Below, piece after piece: positions 22,769 to 35,500 of a stretch of DNA of 64,000 nucleotides. Position 1 is the first letter of the stretch, and each line of letters starts with the position of its first letter. This DNA comes from Lasioglossum baleicum (Eukaryota; Arthropoda; Insecta; Hymenoptera; Halictidae), in contig NC_134929.1 in NCBI RefSeq assembly GCF_051020765.1, forward strand, positions 124,001-188,000, given 5' to 3'. Both the position numbers and the translations under genes were made by a program. Below the pieces are notes generated by a model. That model was not told the origin of the DNA. It worked only from the letters and a program-made list of their open reading frames with translations, and did not search any database.

Positions 22769-24008
22769 CGCATTTCTGTTTGACAATTCCTGTAGATTTT
22801 CACATACCGCATTATTTATGTTATATTACGTTTTTTCTTACAACCCACGGTTCCCGAGAAAATTGAGAAAACGTTGTTTTTAAACTCATTTTGCACGAAT
22901 ATCTTCTAAACTACTTATCCCACCGCATTTCTGTTTGACAATTCCTGTAGATTTTCAAATTCCGCATTATTTATGTTATATTACGTTTTTTCTTACAACC
23001 CACGGTTCCCGTGAAAATTGAGAAAACGTGGTTTTTAAACTCATTTTGCTCGAATATCTTCTAAACTACTTATCCCACCGCATTTCTCTTTGACAATTCC
23101 TGTATATTTTCACGTTCCGCATTATTTATGTTATATTACTTTTTTTCTTACAGCCCACGGTTCCCGTGAAAATTGAGAAAACGTGGTTTTTAAACTCATT
23201 TTGCTCGAATATCTTCTAAACTACTTACCCCACCGCATTTCTCATTGACAATTCCTGTATATTTTCACGTTCCGCATTATTTATGTTATATTACTTTTTT
23301 TTCTTACACCCCACGGTTGCCGAGAAAATTGAGAAAACGTTGTTTTTAAACTCATTTTGCTCGAATATCTTCTAAACTACTTATCCCACCGCATTTCTGT
23401 TTGACAATTCCTGCAGATTTTCAAATTCCGCATTATTTATGTTATATTACTATTTTTCTTACAACCCACGGTTCCCGTGAAAATTGAGAAAACGTGGTTT
23501 TTAAACTCATTTTGCTCGAATATCTTCTAAACTACTTATCCCACCGCATTTCTGTTTGACAATTCCTGTAGATTTTCACATTCCGCATTATTTATGTTAT
23601 ATTACGTTTTTTCTTACAACCCACGGTTCCCGTGAAAATTGAGAAAACGTGGTTTTTAAACTCATTTTGCTCGAATATCTTCTAAACTACTTATCCCACC
23701 GCATTTCTGTTTGACAATTCCTGTAGATTTTCACATTCCGCATTATTTATGTTATATTACTATTTTTCTTACAACCCACGGTTGCCGAGAAAATTGAGAA
23801 AACGTTGTTTTTAAACTCATTTTGCTCGAATATCTTCTAAACTACTTATCCCACCGCATTTCTCTTTGACAATTCCTGTAGATTTTCACATTCCGCATCT
23901 TTTATGTCATATTACTTTTTTCGTACATCCCACGGTTCCCGAGAAAATTGAGAAAACGTTGTTTTTAAACTCATTTTGCTCGAATATCTTCTAAACTACT
24001 TATCCCAC

Positions 24009-24474
24009 CGCATTTCTGTCTGACAATTCCTGTAGATTTTCACATTCCGCATTATTTATGTTATATTACTATTTTTCTTACAACCCACGGTTCCCGTAAA
24101 AAATTGAGAAAACGTGGGTTTTAAACTCATTCTGCACGGATATCTTCTAAACTACTTATCCCAACGGATTTCTGTATGACAATTCCAGTAGATTTTCACA
24201 TTCCGCATTTTTTATGTCCCATTACTTTTTTTCGTACAATCCACGGTTCCCGAGAAAATTGAGAAAACGTTGTTTTTAAACTCATTTTGCTCGAATATCT
24301 TCTAAACTACTTATCCCACCGCATTTCTGTCTGACAATTCCTGTAGATTTTCACATTCCGCATTATTTATGTTATATTACTATTTTTCTTACAACCCACG
24401 GTTCCCGTGAAAATTGAGAAAACGTGGTTTTTAAACTCATTTTGCTCGAATATCTTCTAAACTACTTATCCCAC
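24009..24474 (+). repeat. H-I-H' trimer, copy 2
   Basis: Second copy, 4029 bp after the first and with the same ATGTCCCATT variant in I. It belongs to the second copy of the 26-mer block. Confidence 0.88.
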
Positions 24475-26488
24475 CGCATTTCTGTTTGACAATTCCTGTA
24501 GATTTTCACATACCGCATTATTTATGTTATATTACTATTTTTCTTACAACCCACGGTTCCCGAGAAAATTGAGAAAACGTTGTTTTTAAACTCATTTTGC
24601 TCGAATATCTTCTAAACTACTTATCCCAACGGATTTCTGTATGACAATTCCTGTAGATTTTCACATTCCGCATTATTTATGTTATATTACTTTTTTTCGT
24701 ACAATCGACGGTTGCCGAGAAAATTGAGAAAACGTTGTTTTTTAACTCATTTTGCTCGAATATCTTCTAAACTACTTATCCCACCGCATTTCTGTATGAC
24801 AATTCCTGTAGATTTTCACATTCCGCATTTTTTATGTCACATTACTTTTTTTCGTACAATCCACGGTTCCCGAGAAAATTGAGAAAACGTTGTTTTTAAA
24901 CTCATTTTGCTCGAATATCTTCTAAACTACTTATCCCACCGCATTTCTGTTTCACTATTCCTGTAGATTTTCACATTCCGCATTATTTATGTTATATTAC
25001 TATTTCTCTTACAACCCACGGTTCCCGTGAAAATTGAGAAAACGTGGTTTTTAAACTCATTTTGCTCGAATATCTTCTAAACTACTTATCCCACCGCATT
25101 TCTGTTTGACACTTCCTGTAGATTTTCAAATTCCGCATTATTTATGTTATATTACTATTTTTCTTACAACCCACGGTTCCCGTGAAAATTGAGAAATCGT
25201 GGTTTTTAAACTCATTTTGCTCGAATATCTTCTAAACTACTTATCCCACCGCATTTCTGTATGACAATTCCTGTAGATTTTCACATTCCGCATTTTTTAT
25301 GTCACATTACTTTTTTTCGTACAACCCACGGTTCCCGAGAAAATTGAGAAAACGTTGTTTTTAAACTCATTTTGCTCGAATATCTTCTAAACTACTTATC
25401 CCACCGCATTTCTGTTTCACTATTCCTGTAGATTTTCACATTCCGCATTATTTATGTTATATTACTATTTTTCTTACAACCCACGGTTCCCGTGAAAATT
25501 GAGAAAACGTGGTTTTTAAACTCATTTTGCTCGAATATCTTCTAAACTACTTATCCCACCGCATTTCTGTTTGACAATTCCTGTAGATTTTCACATTCCG
25601 CATTTTTTATGTCACATTACTTTTTTTCGTACAATCCACAGTTTCCGAGAAAATTGAGAAAACGTTGTTTTTAAACTCATTTTGCTCGAATATCTTCTAA
25701 ACTACTTATCCCAACGGATTTCTGTATGACAATTCCTGTAGATTTTCACATTCCGCATTATTTATGTTATATTACTTTTTTTCGTGCAATCCACGGTTGC
25801 CGAGAAAATTGAGAAAACGTTGTTTTTAAACTCATTTTGCTCGAATATCTTCTAAACTACTTATCCCACCGCATTTCTCTTTGACAATTCCTGTAGATTT
25901 TCACATTCCGCATCTTTTATGTCATATTACTTTTTTCGTACATCCCACGGTTCCCGAGAAAATTGAGAAAACGTTGTTTTTAAACTCATTTTGCTCGAAT
26001 ATCTTCTAAACTACTTATCCCACCGCATTTCTGTTTGACAATTCCTGTAGATTTTCACATACCGCATTATTTATGTTATATTACGTTTATTCTTACAACC
26101 CACGGTTCCCGAGAAAATTGAGAAAACGTTGTTTTTAAACTCATTTTGCTCGAATATCTTCTAAACTACTTATCCCAACGGATTTCTGTATGACAATTCC
26201 TGTAGATTTTCACATTCCGCATTATTTATGTTATATTACTTTTTTTCGTACATCCCACGGTTCCCGAGAAAATTGAGAAAACGTTGTTTTTAAACTCATT
26301 TTGCTCGAATATCTTCTAAACTACTTATCCCACCGCATTTCTGTTTGACAATTCCTGTAGATTTTCACATACCGCATTATTTATGTTATATTACGTTTTT
26401 TCTTACAACCCACGGTTCCCGAGAAAATTGAGAAAACGTTGTTTTTAAACTCATTTTGCACGAATATCTTCTAAACTACTTATCCCAC

Positions 26489-27884
26489 CGCATTTCTGTT
26501 TGACAATTCCTGTAGATTTTCACATTCCGCATTATTTATGTTATATTACGTTTTTTCTTACAACCCACGGTTCCCGTGAAAATTGAGAAAACGTGGTTTT
26601 TAAACTCATTTTGCTCGAATATCTTCTAAACTACTTATCCCACCGCATTTCTCTTTGACAATTCCTGTATATTTTCACGTTCCGCATTATTTATGCTATA
26701 TTACTTTTTTTCTTACAGCCCACGGTTCCCGTGAAAATTGAGAAAACGTGGTTTTTAAACTCATTTTGCTCGAATATCTTCTAAACTACTTACCCCACCG
26801 CATTTCTCATTGACAATTCCTGTATATTTTCACGTTCCGCATTATTTATGTTATATTACTTTTTTTTCTTACAGCCCACGGTTGCCGAGAAAATTGAGGA
26901 AACGTTGTTTTTAAACTCATTTTGCTCGAATATCTTCTAAACTACTTATCCCACCGCATTTCTGTTTGACAATTCCTGCAGATTTTCAAATTCCGCATTA
27001 TTTATGTTATATTACTATTTTTCTTACAACCCACGGTTCCCGTGAAAATTGAGAAAACGTGGTTTTTAAACTCATTTTGCTCGAATATCTTCTAAACTAC
27101 TTATCCCACCGCATTTCTGTTTGACAATTCCTGTAGATTTTCACATTCCGCATTATTTATGTTATATTACGTTTTTTCTTACAACCCACGGTTCCCGTGA
27201 AAATTGAGAAAACGTGGTTTTTAAACTCATTTTGCTCGAATATCTTCTAAACTACTTACCCCACCGCATTTCTCATTGACAATTCCTGTATATTTTCACG
27301 TTCCGCATTATTTATGTTATATTACTTTTTTTTCTTACAGCCCACGGTTGCCGAGAAAATTGAGAAAACGTTGTTTTTAAACTCATTTTGCTCGAATATC
27401 TTCTAAACTACTTATCCCACCGCATTTCTGTTTGACAATTCCTGCAGATTTTCAAATTCCGCATTATTTATGTTATATTACTATTTTTCTTACAACCCAC
27501 GGTTCCCGTGAAAATTGAGAAATCGTGGTTTTTAAACTCATTTTGCTCGAATATCTTCTAAACTACTTATCCCACCGCATTTCTCTTTGACAATTCCTGT
27601 AGATTTTCACATTCCGCATCTTTTATGTCATATTACTTTTTTCGTACATCCCACGGTTCCCGAGAAAATTGAGAAAACGTTGTTTATAAACTCATTTTGC
27701 TCGAATATCTTCTAAACTACTTATCCCACCGCATTTCTGTCTGACAATTCCTGTAGATTTTCACATTCCGCATTATTTATGTTATATTACTATTTTTCGT
27801 ACATCCCACGGTTCCCGAGAAAATTGAGAAAACGTTGTTTATAAACTCATTTTGCTCGAATATCTTCTAAACTACTTATCCCAC
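26489..27884 (+). repeat. Short mosaic segment before the 27/30-mer block
   Basis: There are nine monomers and no gene. The order C', E, G, D, C' then G, D, B and an H'/B chimera repeats parts of the 26-mer before it and of the 27/30-mer after it. The G monomer at 26799 has GAGGAAACG, a private change. The last two monomers, B (27576-27729) and the chimera (27730-27884), both carry TTTATAAAC instead of the usual TTTTTAAAC, a variant otherwise seen in the same pair at the ends of the following copies. Confidence 0.75.
27730..27884 (+). repeat. Chimeric monomer H'/B
   Basis: The left half is H'-like (GTCTGAC, CATTCC, TTACTATTTTTC) and the right half is B-like (CGTACATCCC, CCCGAG, TTTATAAAC). 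The TTTATAAAC variant is also in the B immediately upstream (27576-27729), so the right half was probably copied from that neighbour. The same pair recurs at 32071-32379 and in copy 2 of the 27/30-mer. Confidence 0.82.
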
Positions 27885-29590
27885 CGCATTTCTGTTTGAC
27901 AATTCCTGTAGATTTTCACATTCCGCATTATTTATGTTATATTACGTTTTTTCTTACAACCCACGGTTCCCGTGAAAATTAAGAAAACGTGGTTTTTAAA
28001 CTCATTTTGCTCGAATATCTTCTAAACTACTTATCCCACCGCATTTCTCTTTGACAATTCCTGTATATTTTCACGTTCCGCATTATTTATGTTATATTAC
28101 TTTTTTTCTTACAGCCCACGGTTCCCGTGAAAATTGAGAAAACGTGGTTTTTAAACTCATTTTGCTCGAATATCTTCTAAACTACTTACCCCACCGCATT
28201 TCTCATTGACAATTCCTGTATATTTTCACGTTCCGCATTATTTATGTTATATTACTTTTTTTTCTTACAGCCCACGGTTGCCGAGAAAATTGAGAAAACG
28301 TTGTTTTTAAACTCATTTTGCTCGAATATCTTCTAAACTACTTATCCCACCGCATTTCTGTTTGACAATTCCTGCAGATTTTCAAATTCCGCATTATTTA
28401 TGTTATATTACTATTTTTCTTACAACCCACGGTTCCCGTGAAAATTGAGAAAACGTGGTTTTTAAACTCATTTTGCTCGAATATCTTCTAAACTACTTAT
28501 CCCACCGCATTTCTGTTTGACAATTCCTGTAGATTTTCACATTCCGCATTATTTATGTTATATTACGTTTTTTCTTACAACCCACGGTTCCCGTGAAAAT
28601 TGAGAAAACGTGGTTTTTAAACTCATTTTGCTCGAATATCTTCTAAACTACTTATCCCACCGCATTTCTCTTTGACAATTCCTGTATATTTTCACGTTCC
28701 GCATTATTTATGTTATATTACTTTTTTTTCTTACAGCCCACGGTTGCCGAGAAAATTGAGAAAACGTTGTTTTTAAACTCATTTTGCTCGAATATCTTCT
28801 AAACTACTTATCCCACCGCATTTCTGTTTGACAATTCCTGCAGATTTTCAAATTCCGCATTATTTATGTTATATTACTATTTTTCTTACAACCCACGGTT
28901 CCCGTGAAAATTGAGAAATCGTGGTTTTTAAACTCATTTTGCTCGAATATCTTCTAAACTACTTATCCCACCGCATTTCTGTTTGACAATTCCTATAGAT
29001 TTTCACATACCGCATTATTTATGTTATATTACGTTTATTCTTACAACCCACGGTTCCCGAGAAAATTGAGAAAACGTTGTTTTTAAACTCATTTTGCTCG
29101 AATATCTTCTAAACTACTTATCCCAACGGATTTCTGTATGACAATTCCTGTAGATTTTCACATTCCGCATTATTTATGTTATATTACTTTTTTTCGTACA
29201 ATCCACGGTTGCCGAGAAAATTGAGAAAACGTTGTTTTTAAACTCATTTTGCTCGAATATCTTCTAAACTACTTATCCCACCGCATTTCTCTTTGACAAT
29301 TCCTGTAGATTTTCACATTCCGCATCTTTTATGTCCTATTACTTTTTTCGTACATCCCACGGTTCCCGAGAAAATTGAGAAAACGTTGTTTTTAAACTCA
29401 TTTTGCTCGAATATCTTCTAAACTACTTATCCCACCGCATTTCTGTTTGACAATTCCTGTAGATTTTCACATACCGCATTATTTATGTTATATTACGTTT
29501 TTTCTTACAACCCACGGTTCCCGAGAAAATTGAGAAAACGTTGTTTTTAAACTCATTTTGCTCGAATATCTTCTAAACTACTTATCCCAC

Positions 29591-30056
29591 CGCATTTCTG
29601 TTTGACAATTCCTGTAGATTTTCACATTCCGCATTATTTATGTTATATTACTATTTTTCTTACAACCCACGGTTCCCGTAAAAAATTGAGAAAACGTGGG
29701 TTTTAAACTCATTCTGCACGGATATCTTCTAAACTACTTATCCCAACGGATTTCTGTATGACAATTCCAGTAGATTTTCACATTCCGCATTTTTTATGTC
29801 ACATTACTTTTTTTCGTACAATCCACGGTTCCCGAGAAAATTGAGAAAACGTTGTTTTTAAACTCATTTTGCTCGAATATCTTCTAAACTACTTATCCCA
29901 CCGCATTTCTGTCTGACAATTCCTGTAGATTTTCACATTCCGCATTATTTATGTTATATTACTATTTTTCTTACAACCCACGGTTCCCGTGAAAATTGAG
30001 AAAACGTGGTTTTTAAACTCATTTTGCTCGAATATCTTCTAAACTACTTATCCCAC
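29591..30056 (+). repeat. H-I-H' trimer, copy 3
   Basis: Third copy, in copy 1 of the 27/30-mer. H starts GTTTGAC and I has ATGTCACATT. The trimers at 34242-34707 and 38428-38893 are its partners in the next two HOR copies. Confidence 0.88.
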
Positions 30057-30521
30057 CGCATTTCTGTTTGACAATTCCTGTAGATTTTCACATACCGCAT
30101 TATTTATGTTATATTACTATTTTTCTTACAACCCACGGTTCCCGAGAAAATTGAGAAAACGTTGTTTTTAAACTCATTTTGCTCGAATATCTTCTAAACT
30201 ACTTATCCCACCGCATTTCTGTATGACAATTCCTGTAGATTTTCACATTCCGCATTTTTTATGTCACATTACTTTTTTTCGTACAATCCACGGTTCCCGA
30301 GAAAATTGAGAAAACGTTGTTTTTAAACTCATTTTGCTCGAATATCTTCTAAACTACTTATCCCACCGCATTTCTGTTTCACTATTCCTGTAGATTTTCA
30401 CATTCCGCATTATTTATGTTATATTACTATTTTTCTTACAACCCACGGTTCCCGTGAAAATTGAGAAAACGTGGTTTTTAAACTCATTTTGCTCGAATAT
30501 CTTCTAAACTACTTATCCCAC
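30057..30521 (+). repeat. Three-monomer segment (C''-J-F) present only in copy 1
   Basis: In copy 1 of the 27/30-mer the H' monomer (29902-30056) is followed by C'' (30057), J (30212), F (30367) and then E (30522). In copies 2 and 3 H' runs straight into E (34708) or an E chimera (38894). The difference is exactly 3 x 155 = 465 bp and accounts for the whole gap between the 4651-bp and 4186-bp copy lengths. Since C''-J-F-E-D is part of the old order, loss from the ancestor of copies 2 and 3 is more likely than gain in copy 1. Confidence 0.85.
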
Positions 30522-32379
30522 CGCATTTCTCTTTGACAATTCCTGTATATTTTCACGTTCCGCATTATTTATGTTATATTACTTTTTTTCTTACAGCCCA
30601 CGGTTGCCGAGAAAATTGAGAAAACGTTGTTTTTAAACTCATTTTGCTCGAATATCTTCTAAACTACTTATCCCACCGCATTTCTGTTTGACAATTCCTG
30701 TAGATTTTCAAATTCCGCATTATTTATGTTATATTACTATTTTTCTTACAACCCACGGTTCCCGTGAAAATTGAGAAATCGTGGTTTTTAAACTCATTTT
30801 GCTCGAATATCTTCTAAACTACTTATCCCACCGCATTTCTGTTTGACAATTCCTGTAGATTTTCACATACCGCATTATTTATGTTATATTACGTTTATTC
30901 TTACAACCCACGGTTCCCGAGAAAATTGAGAAAACGTTGTTTTTAAACTCATTTTGCTCGAATATCTTCTAAACTACTTATCCCAACGGATTTCTGTATG
31001 ACAATTCCTGTAGATTTTCACATTCCGCATTATTTATGTTATATTACTTTTTTTCGTGCAATCCACGGTTGCCGAGAAAATTGAGAAAACGTTGTTTTTA
31101 AACTCATTTTGCTCGAATATCTTCTAAACTACTTATCCCACCGCATTTCTCTTTGACAATTCCTGTAGATTTTCACATTCCGCATCTTTTATGTCATATT
31201 ACTTTTTTCGTACATCCCACGGTTCCCGAGAAAATTGAGAAAACGTTGTATTTAAACTCATTTTGCTCGAATATCTTCTAAACTACTTATCCCACCGCAT
31301 TTCTGTTTGACAATTCCTGTAGATTTTCACATACCGCATTATTTATGTTATATTACGTTTTTTCTTACAACCCACGGTTCCCGAGAAAATTGAGAAAACG
31401 TTGTTTTTAAACTCATTTTGCACGAATATCTTCTAAACTACTTATCCCACCGCATTTCTGTTTGACAATTCCTGCAGATTTTCAAATTCCGCATTATTTA
31501 TGTTATATTACTACTTTTCTTACAACCCACGGTTCCCGTGAAAATTGAGAAAACGTGGTTTTTAAACTCATTTTGCTCGAATATCTTCTAAACTACTTAT
31601 CCCACCGCATTTCTGTTTGACAATTCCTGTAGATTTTCACATTCCGCATTATTTATGTTATATTACGTTTTTTCTTACAACCCACGGTTCCCGTGAAAAT
31701 TGAGAAAACGTGGTTTTTAAACTCATTTTGCTCGAATATCTTCTAAACTACTTATCCCACCGCATTTCTGTTTGACAATTCCTGCAGATTTTCAAATTCC
31801 GCATTATTTATGTTATATTTCTATTTTTCTTACAACCCACGGTTCCCGTGAAAATTGAGAAATCGTGGTTTTTAAACTCATTTTGCTCGAATATCTTCTA
31901 AACTACTTATCCCACCGCATTTCAGTCTGACAATTCCTGTAGATTTTCACATACCGCATTATTTATGTTATATTACTATTTTTCTTACAACCCACGGTTC
32001 CCGTGAAAATTGAGAAATCGTGGTTTTTAAACTCATTTTGCTCGAATATCTTCTAAACTACTTATCCCACCGCATTTCTCTTTGACAATTCCTGTAGATT
32101 TTCACATTCCGCATCTTTTATGTCATATTACTTTTTTCGTACATCCCACGGTTCCCGAGAAAATTGAGAAAACGTTGTTTATAAACTCATTTTGCTCGAA
32201 TATCTTCTAAACTACTTATCCCACCGCATTTCTGTCTGACAATTCCTGTAGATTTTCACATTCCGCATTATTTATGTTATATTACTATTTTTCGTACATC
32301 CCACGGTTCCCGAGAAAATTGAGAAAACGTTGTTTATAAACTCATTTTGCTCGAATATCTTCTAAACTACTTATCCCAC

Positions 32380-32535
32380 CGCATTTCTGTTTGACAATTC
32401 CTGTAGATTTTCACATTCCGCATTATTTATGTTATATTACGTTTTTTCTTACAACCCACGGTTCCCGAGAAAATTGAGAAAACGTTGTTTTTAAACTCAT
32501 TTTGGCACGAATATCTTCTAAACTACTTATCCCAC
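32380..32535 (+). repeat. 156-bp C' monomer with one-base insertion at a copy junction
   Basis: This C' monomer has CATTTTGGCACGAAT where its relatives have CATTTTGCACGAAT, so it is 156 bp. The same insertion is at 36566-36721. Both stand as the last monomer before a new copy of the 27/30-mer. At the start of the first copy (27884/27885) this monomer is missing. Confidence 0.85.
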
Positions 32536-35500
32536 CGCATTTCTGTTTGACAATTCCTGTAGATTTTCACATTCCGCATTATTTATGTTATATTACGTTT
32601 TTTCTTACAACCCACGGTTCCCGTGAAAATTAAGAAAACGTGGTTTTTAAACTCATTTTGCTGGAATATCTTCTAAACTACTTATCCCACCGCATTTCTC
32701 TTTGACAATTCCTGTATATTTTCACGTTCCGCATTATTTATGTTATATTACTTTTTTTCTTACAGCCCACGGTTCCCGTGAAAATTGAGAAAACGTGGTT
32801 TTTAAACTCATTTTGCTCGAATATCTTCTAAACTACTTACCCCACCGCATTTCTCATTGACAATTCCTGTATATTTTCACGTTCCGCATTATTTATGTTA
32901 TATTACTTTTTTTTCTTACAGCCCACGGTTGCCGAGAAAATTGAGAAAACGTTGTTTTTAAACTCATTTTGCTCGAATATCTTCTAAACTACTTATCCCA
33001 CCGCATTTCTGTTTGACAATTCCTGCAGATTTTCAAATTCCGCATTATTTATGTTATATTACTATTTTTCTTACAACCCACGGTTCCCGTGAAAATTGAG
33101 AAAACGTGGTTTTTAAACTCATTTTGCTCGAATATCTTCTAAACTACTTATCCCACCGCATTTCTGTTTGACAATTCCTGTAGATTTTCACATTCCGCAT
33201 TATTTATTTTATATTACGTTTTTTCTTACAACCCACGGTTCCCGTGAAAATTGAGAAAACGTGGTTTTTAAACTCATTTTGCTCGAATATCTTCTAAACT
33301 ACTTATCCCACCGCATTTCTCTTTGACAATTCCTGTATATTTTCACGTTCCGCATTATTTATGTTATATTACTTTTTTTTCTTACAGCCCACGGTTGCCG
33401 AGAAAATTGAGAAAACGTTGTTTTTAAACTCATTTTGCTCGAATATCTTCTAAACTACTTATCCCACCGCATTTCTGTTTGACAATTCCTGCAGATTTTC
33501 AAATTCCGCATTATTTATGTTATATTACTATTTTTCTTACAACCCACGGTTCCCGTGAAAATTGAGAAATCGTGGTTTTTAAACTCATTTTGCTCGAATA
33601 TCTTCTAAACTACTTATCCCACCGCATTTCTGTTTGACAATTCCTATAGATTTTCACATACCGCATTATTTATGTTATATTACGTTTATTCTTACAACCC
33701 ACGGTTCCCGAGAAAATTGAGAAAACGTTGTTTTTAAACTCATTTTGCTCGAATATCTTCTAAACTACTTATCCCAACGGATTTCTGTATGACAATTCCT
33801 GTAGATTTTCACATTCCGCATTATTTATGTTATATTACTTTTTTTCGTACAATCCACGGTTGCCGAGAAAATTGAGAAAACGTTGTTTTTAAACTCATTT
33901 TGCTCGAATATCTTCTAAACTACTTATCCCACCGCATTTCTCTTTGACAATTCCTGTAGATTTTCACATTCCGCATCTTTTATGTCCTATTACTTTTTTC
34001 GTACATCCCACGGTTCCCGAGAAAATTGAGAAAACGTTGTTTTTAAACTCATTTTGCTCGAATATCTTCTAAACTACTTATCCCACCGCATTTCTGTTTG
34101 ACAATTCCTGTAGATTTTCACATACCGCATTATTTATGTTATATTACGTTTTTTCTTACAACCCACGGTTCCCGAGAAAATTGAGAAAACGTTGTTTTTA
34201 AACTCATTTTGCTCGAATATCTTCTAAACTACTTATCCCACCGCATTTCTGTTTGACAATTCCTGTAGATTTTCACATTCCGCATTATTTATGTTATATT
34301 ACTATTTTTCTTACAACCCACGGTTCCCGTAAAAAATTGAGAAAACGTGGGTTTTAAACTCATTCTGCACGGATATCTTCTAAACTACTTATCCCAACGG
34401 ATTTCTGTATGACAATTCCAGTAGATTTTCACATTCCGCATTTTTTATGTCACATTACTTTTTTTCGTACAATCCACGGTTCCCGAGAAAATTGAGAAAA
34501 CGTTGTTTTTAAACTCATTTTGCTCGAATATCTTCTAAACTACTTATCCCACCGCATTTCTGTCTGACAATTCCTGTAGATTTTCACATTCCGCATTATT
34601 TATGTTATATTACTATTTTTCTTACAACCCACGGTTCCCGTGAAAATTGAGAAAACGTGGTTTTTAAACTCATTTTGCTCGAATATCTTCTAAACTACTT
34701 ATCCCACCGCATTTCTCTTTGACAATTCCTGTATATTTTCACGTTCCGCATTATTTATGTTATATTACTTTTTTTCTTACAGCCCACGGTTGCCGAGAAA
34801 ATTGAGAAAACGTTGTTTTTAAACTCATTTTGCTCGAATATCTTCTAAACTACTTATCCCACCGCATTTCTGTTTGACAATTCCTGTAGATTTTCAAATT
34901 CCGCATTATTTATGTTATATTACTATTTTTCTTACAACCCACGGTTCCCGTGAAAATTGAGAAATCGTGGTTTTTAAACTCATTTTGCTCGAATATCTTC
35001 TAAACTACTTATCCCACCGCATTTCTGTTTGACAATTCCTGTAGATTTTCACATACCGCATTATTTATGTTATATTACGTTTATTCTTACAACCCACGGT
35101 TCCCGAGAAAATTGAGAAAACGTTGTTTTTAAACTCATTTTGCTCGAATATCTTCTAAACTACTTATCCCAACGGATTTCTGTATGACAATTCCTGTAGA
35201 TTTTCACATTCCGCATTATTTATGTTATATTACTTTTTTTCGTGCAATCCACGGTTGCCGAGAAAATTGAGAAAACGTTGTTTTTAAACTCATTTTGCTC
35301 GAATATCTTCTAAACTACTTATCCCACCGCATTTCTCTTTGACAATTCCTGTAGATTTTCACATTCCGCATCTTTTATGTCATATTACTTTTTTCGTACA
35401 TCCCACGGTTCCCGAGAAAATTGAGAAAACGTTGTATTTAAACTCATTTTGCTCGAATATCTTCTAAACTACTTATCCCACCGCATTTCTGTTTGACAAT

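Larger units (their letters stand above)
18586..26488 (+). repeat. 26-mer HOR, almost two copies (4029 bp unit)
   Basis: Copy 1 is 18586-22614 and copy 2 is 22615-26488, which lacks the last monomer. Order: B, C', D', E, G, D, C', K-like, B, H, I, H', C'', A, J, F, D, J, F, I', A', B, C, A/B, C', A. Shared private markers include ACACCCCACGG in G, ATGTCCCATTAC in I, CAATCGACGG in A, CTATTTCTCTTAC in F and GACACTTCC in D. The CAATTCCAGT markers lie at 20151 and 24180, 4029 bp apart. Visible differences include TTGCTTGAATA at about 21344 in copy 1 only and TGTATATTTTCACATACC in C of copy 1 only. The first monomer of copy 2 is a G/B chimera. Confidence 0.9.
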
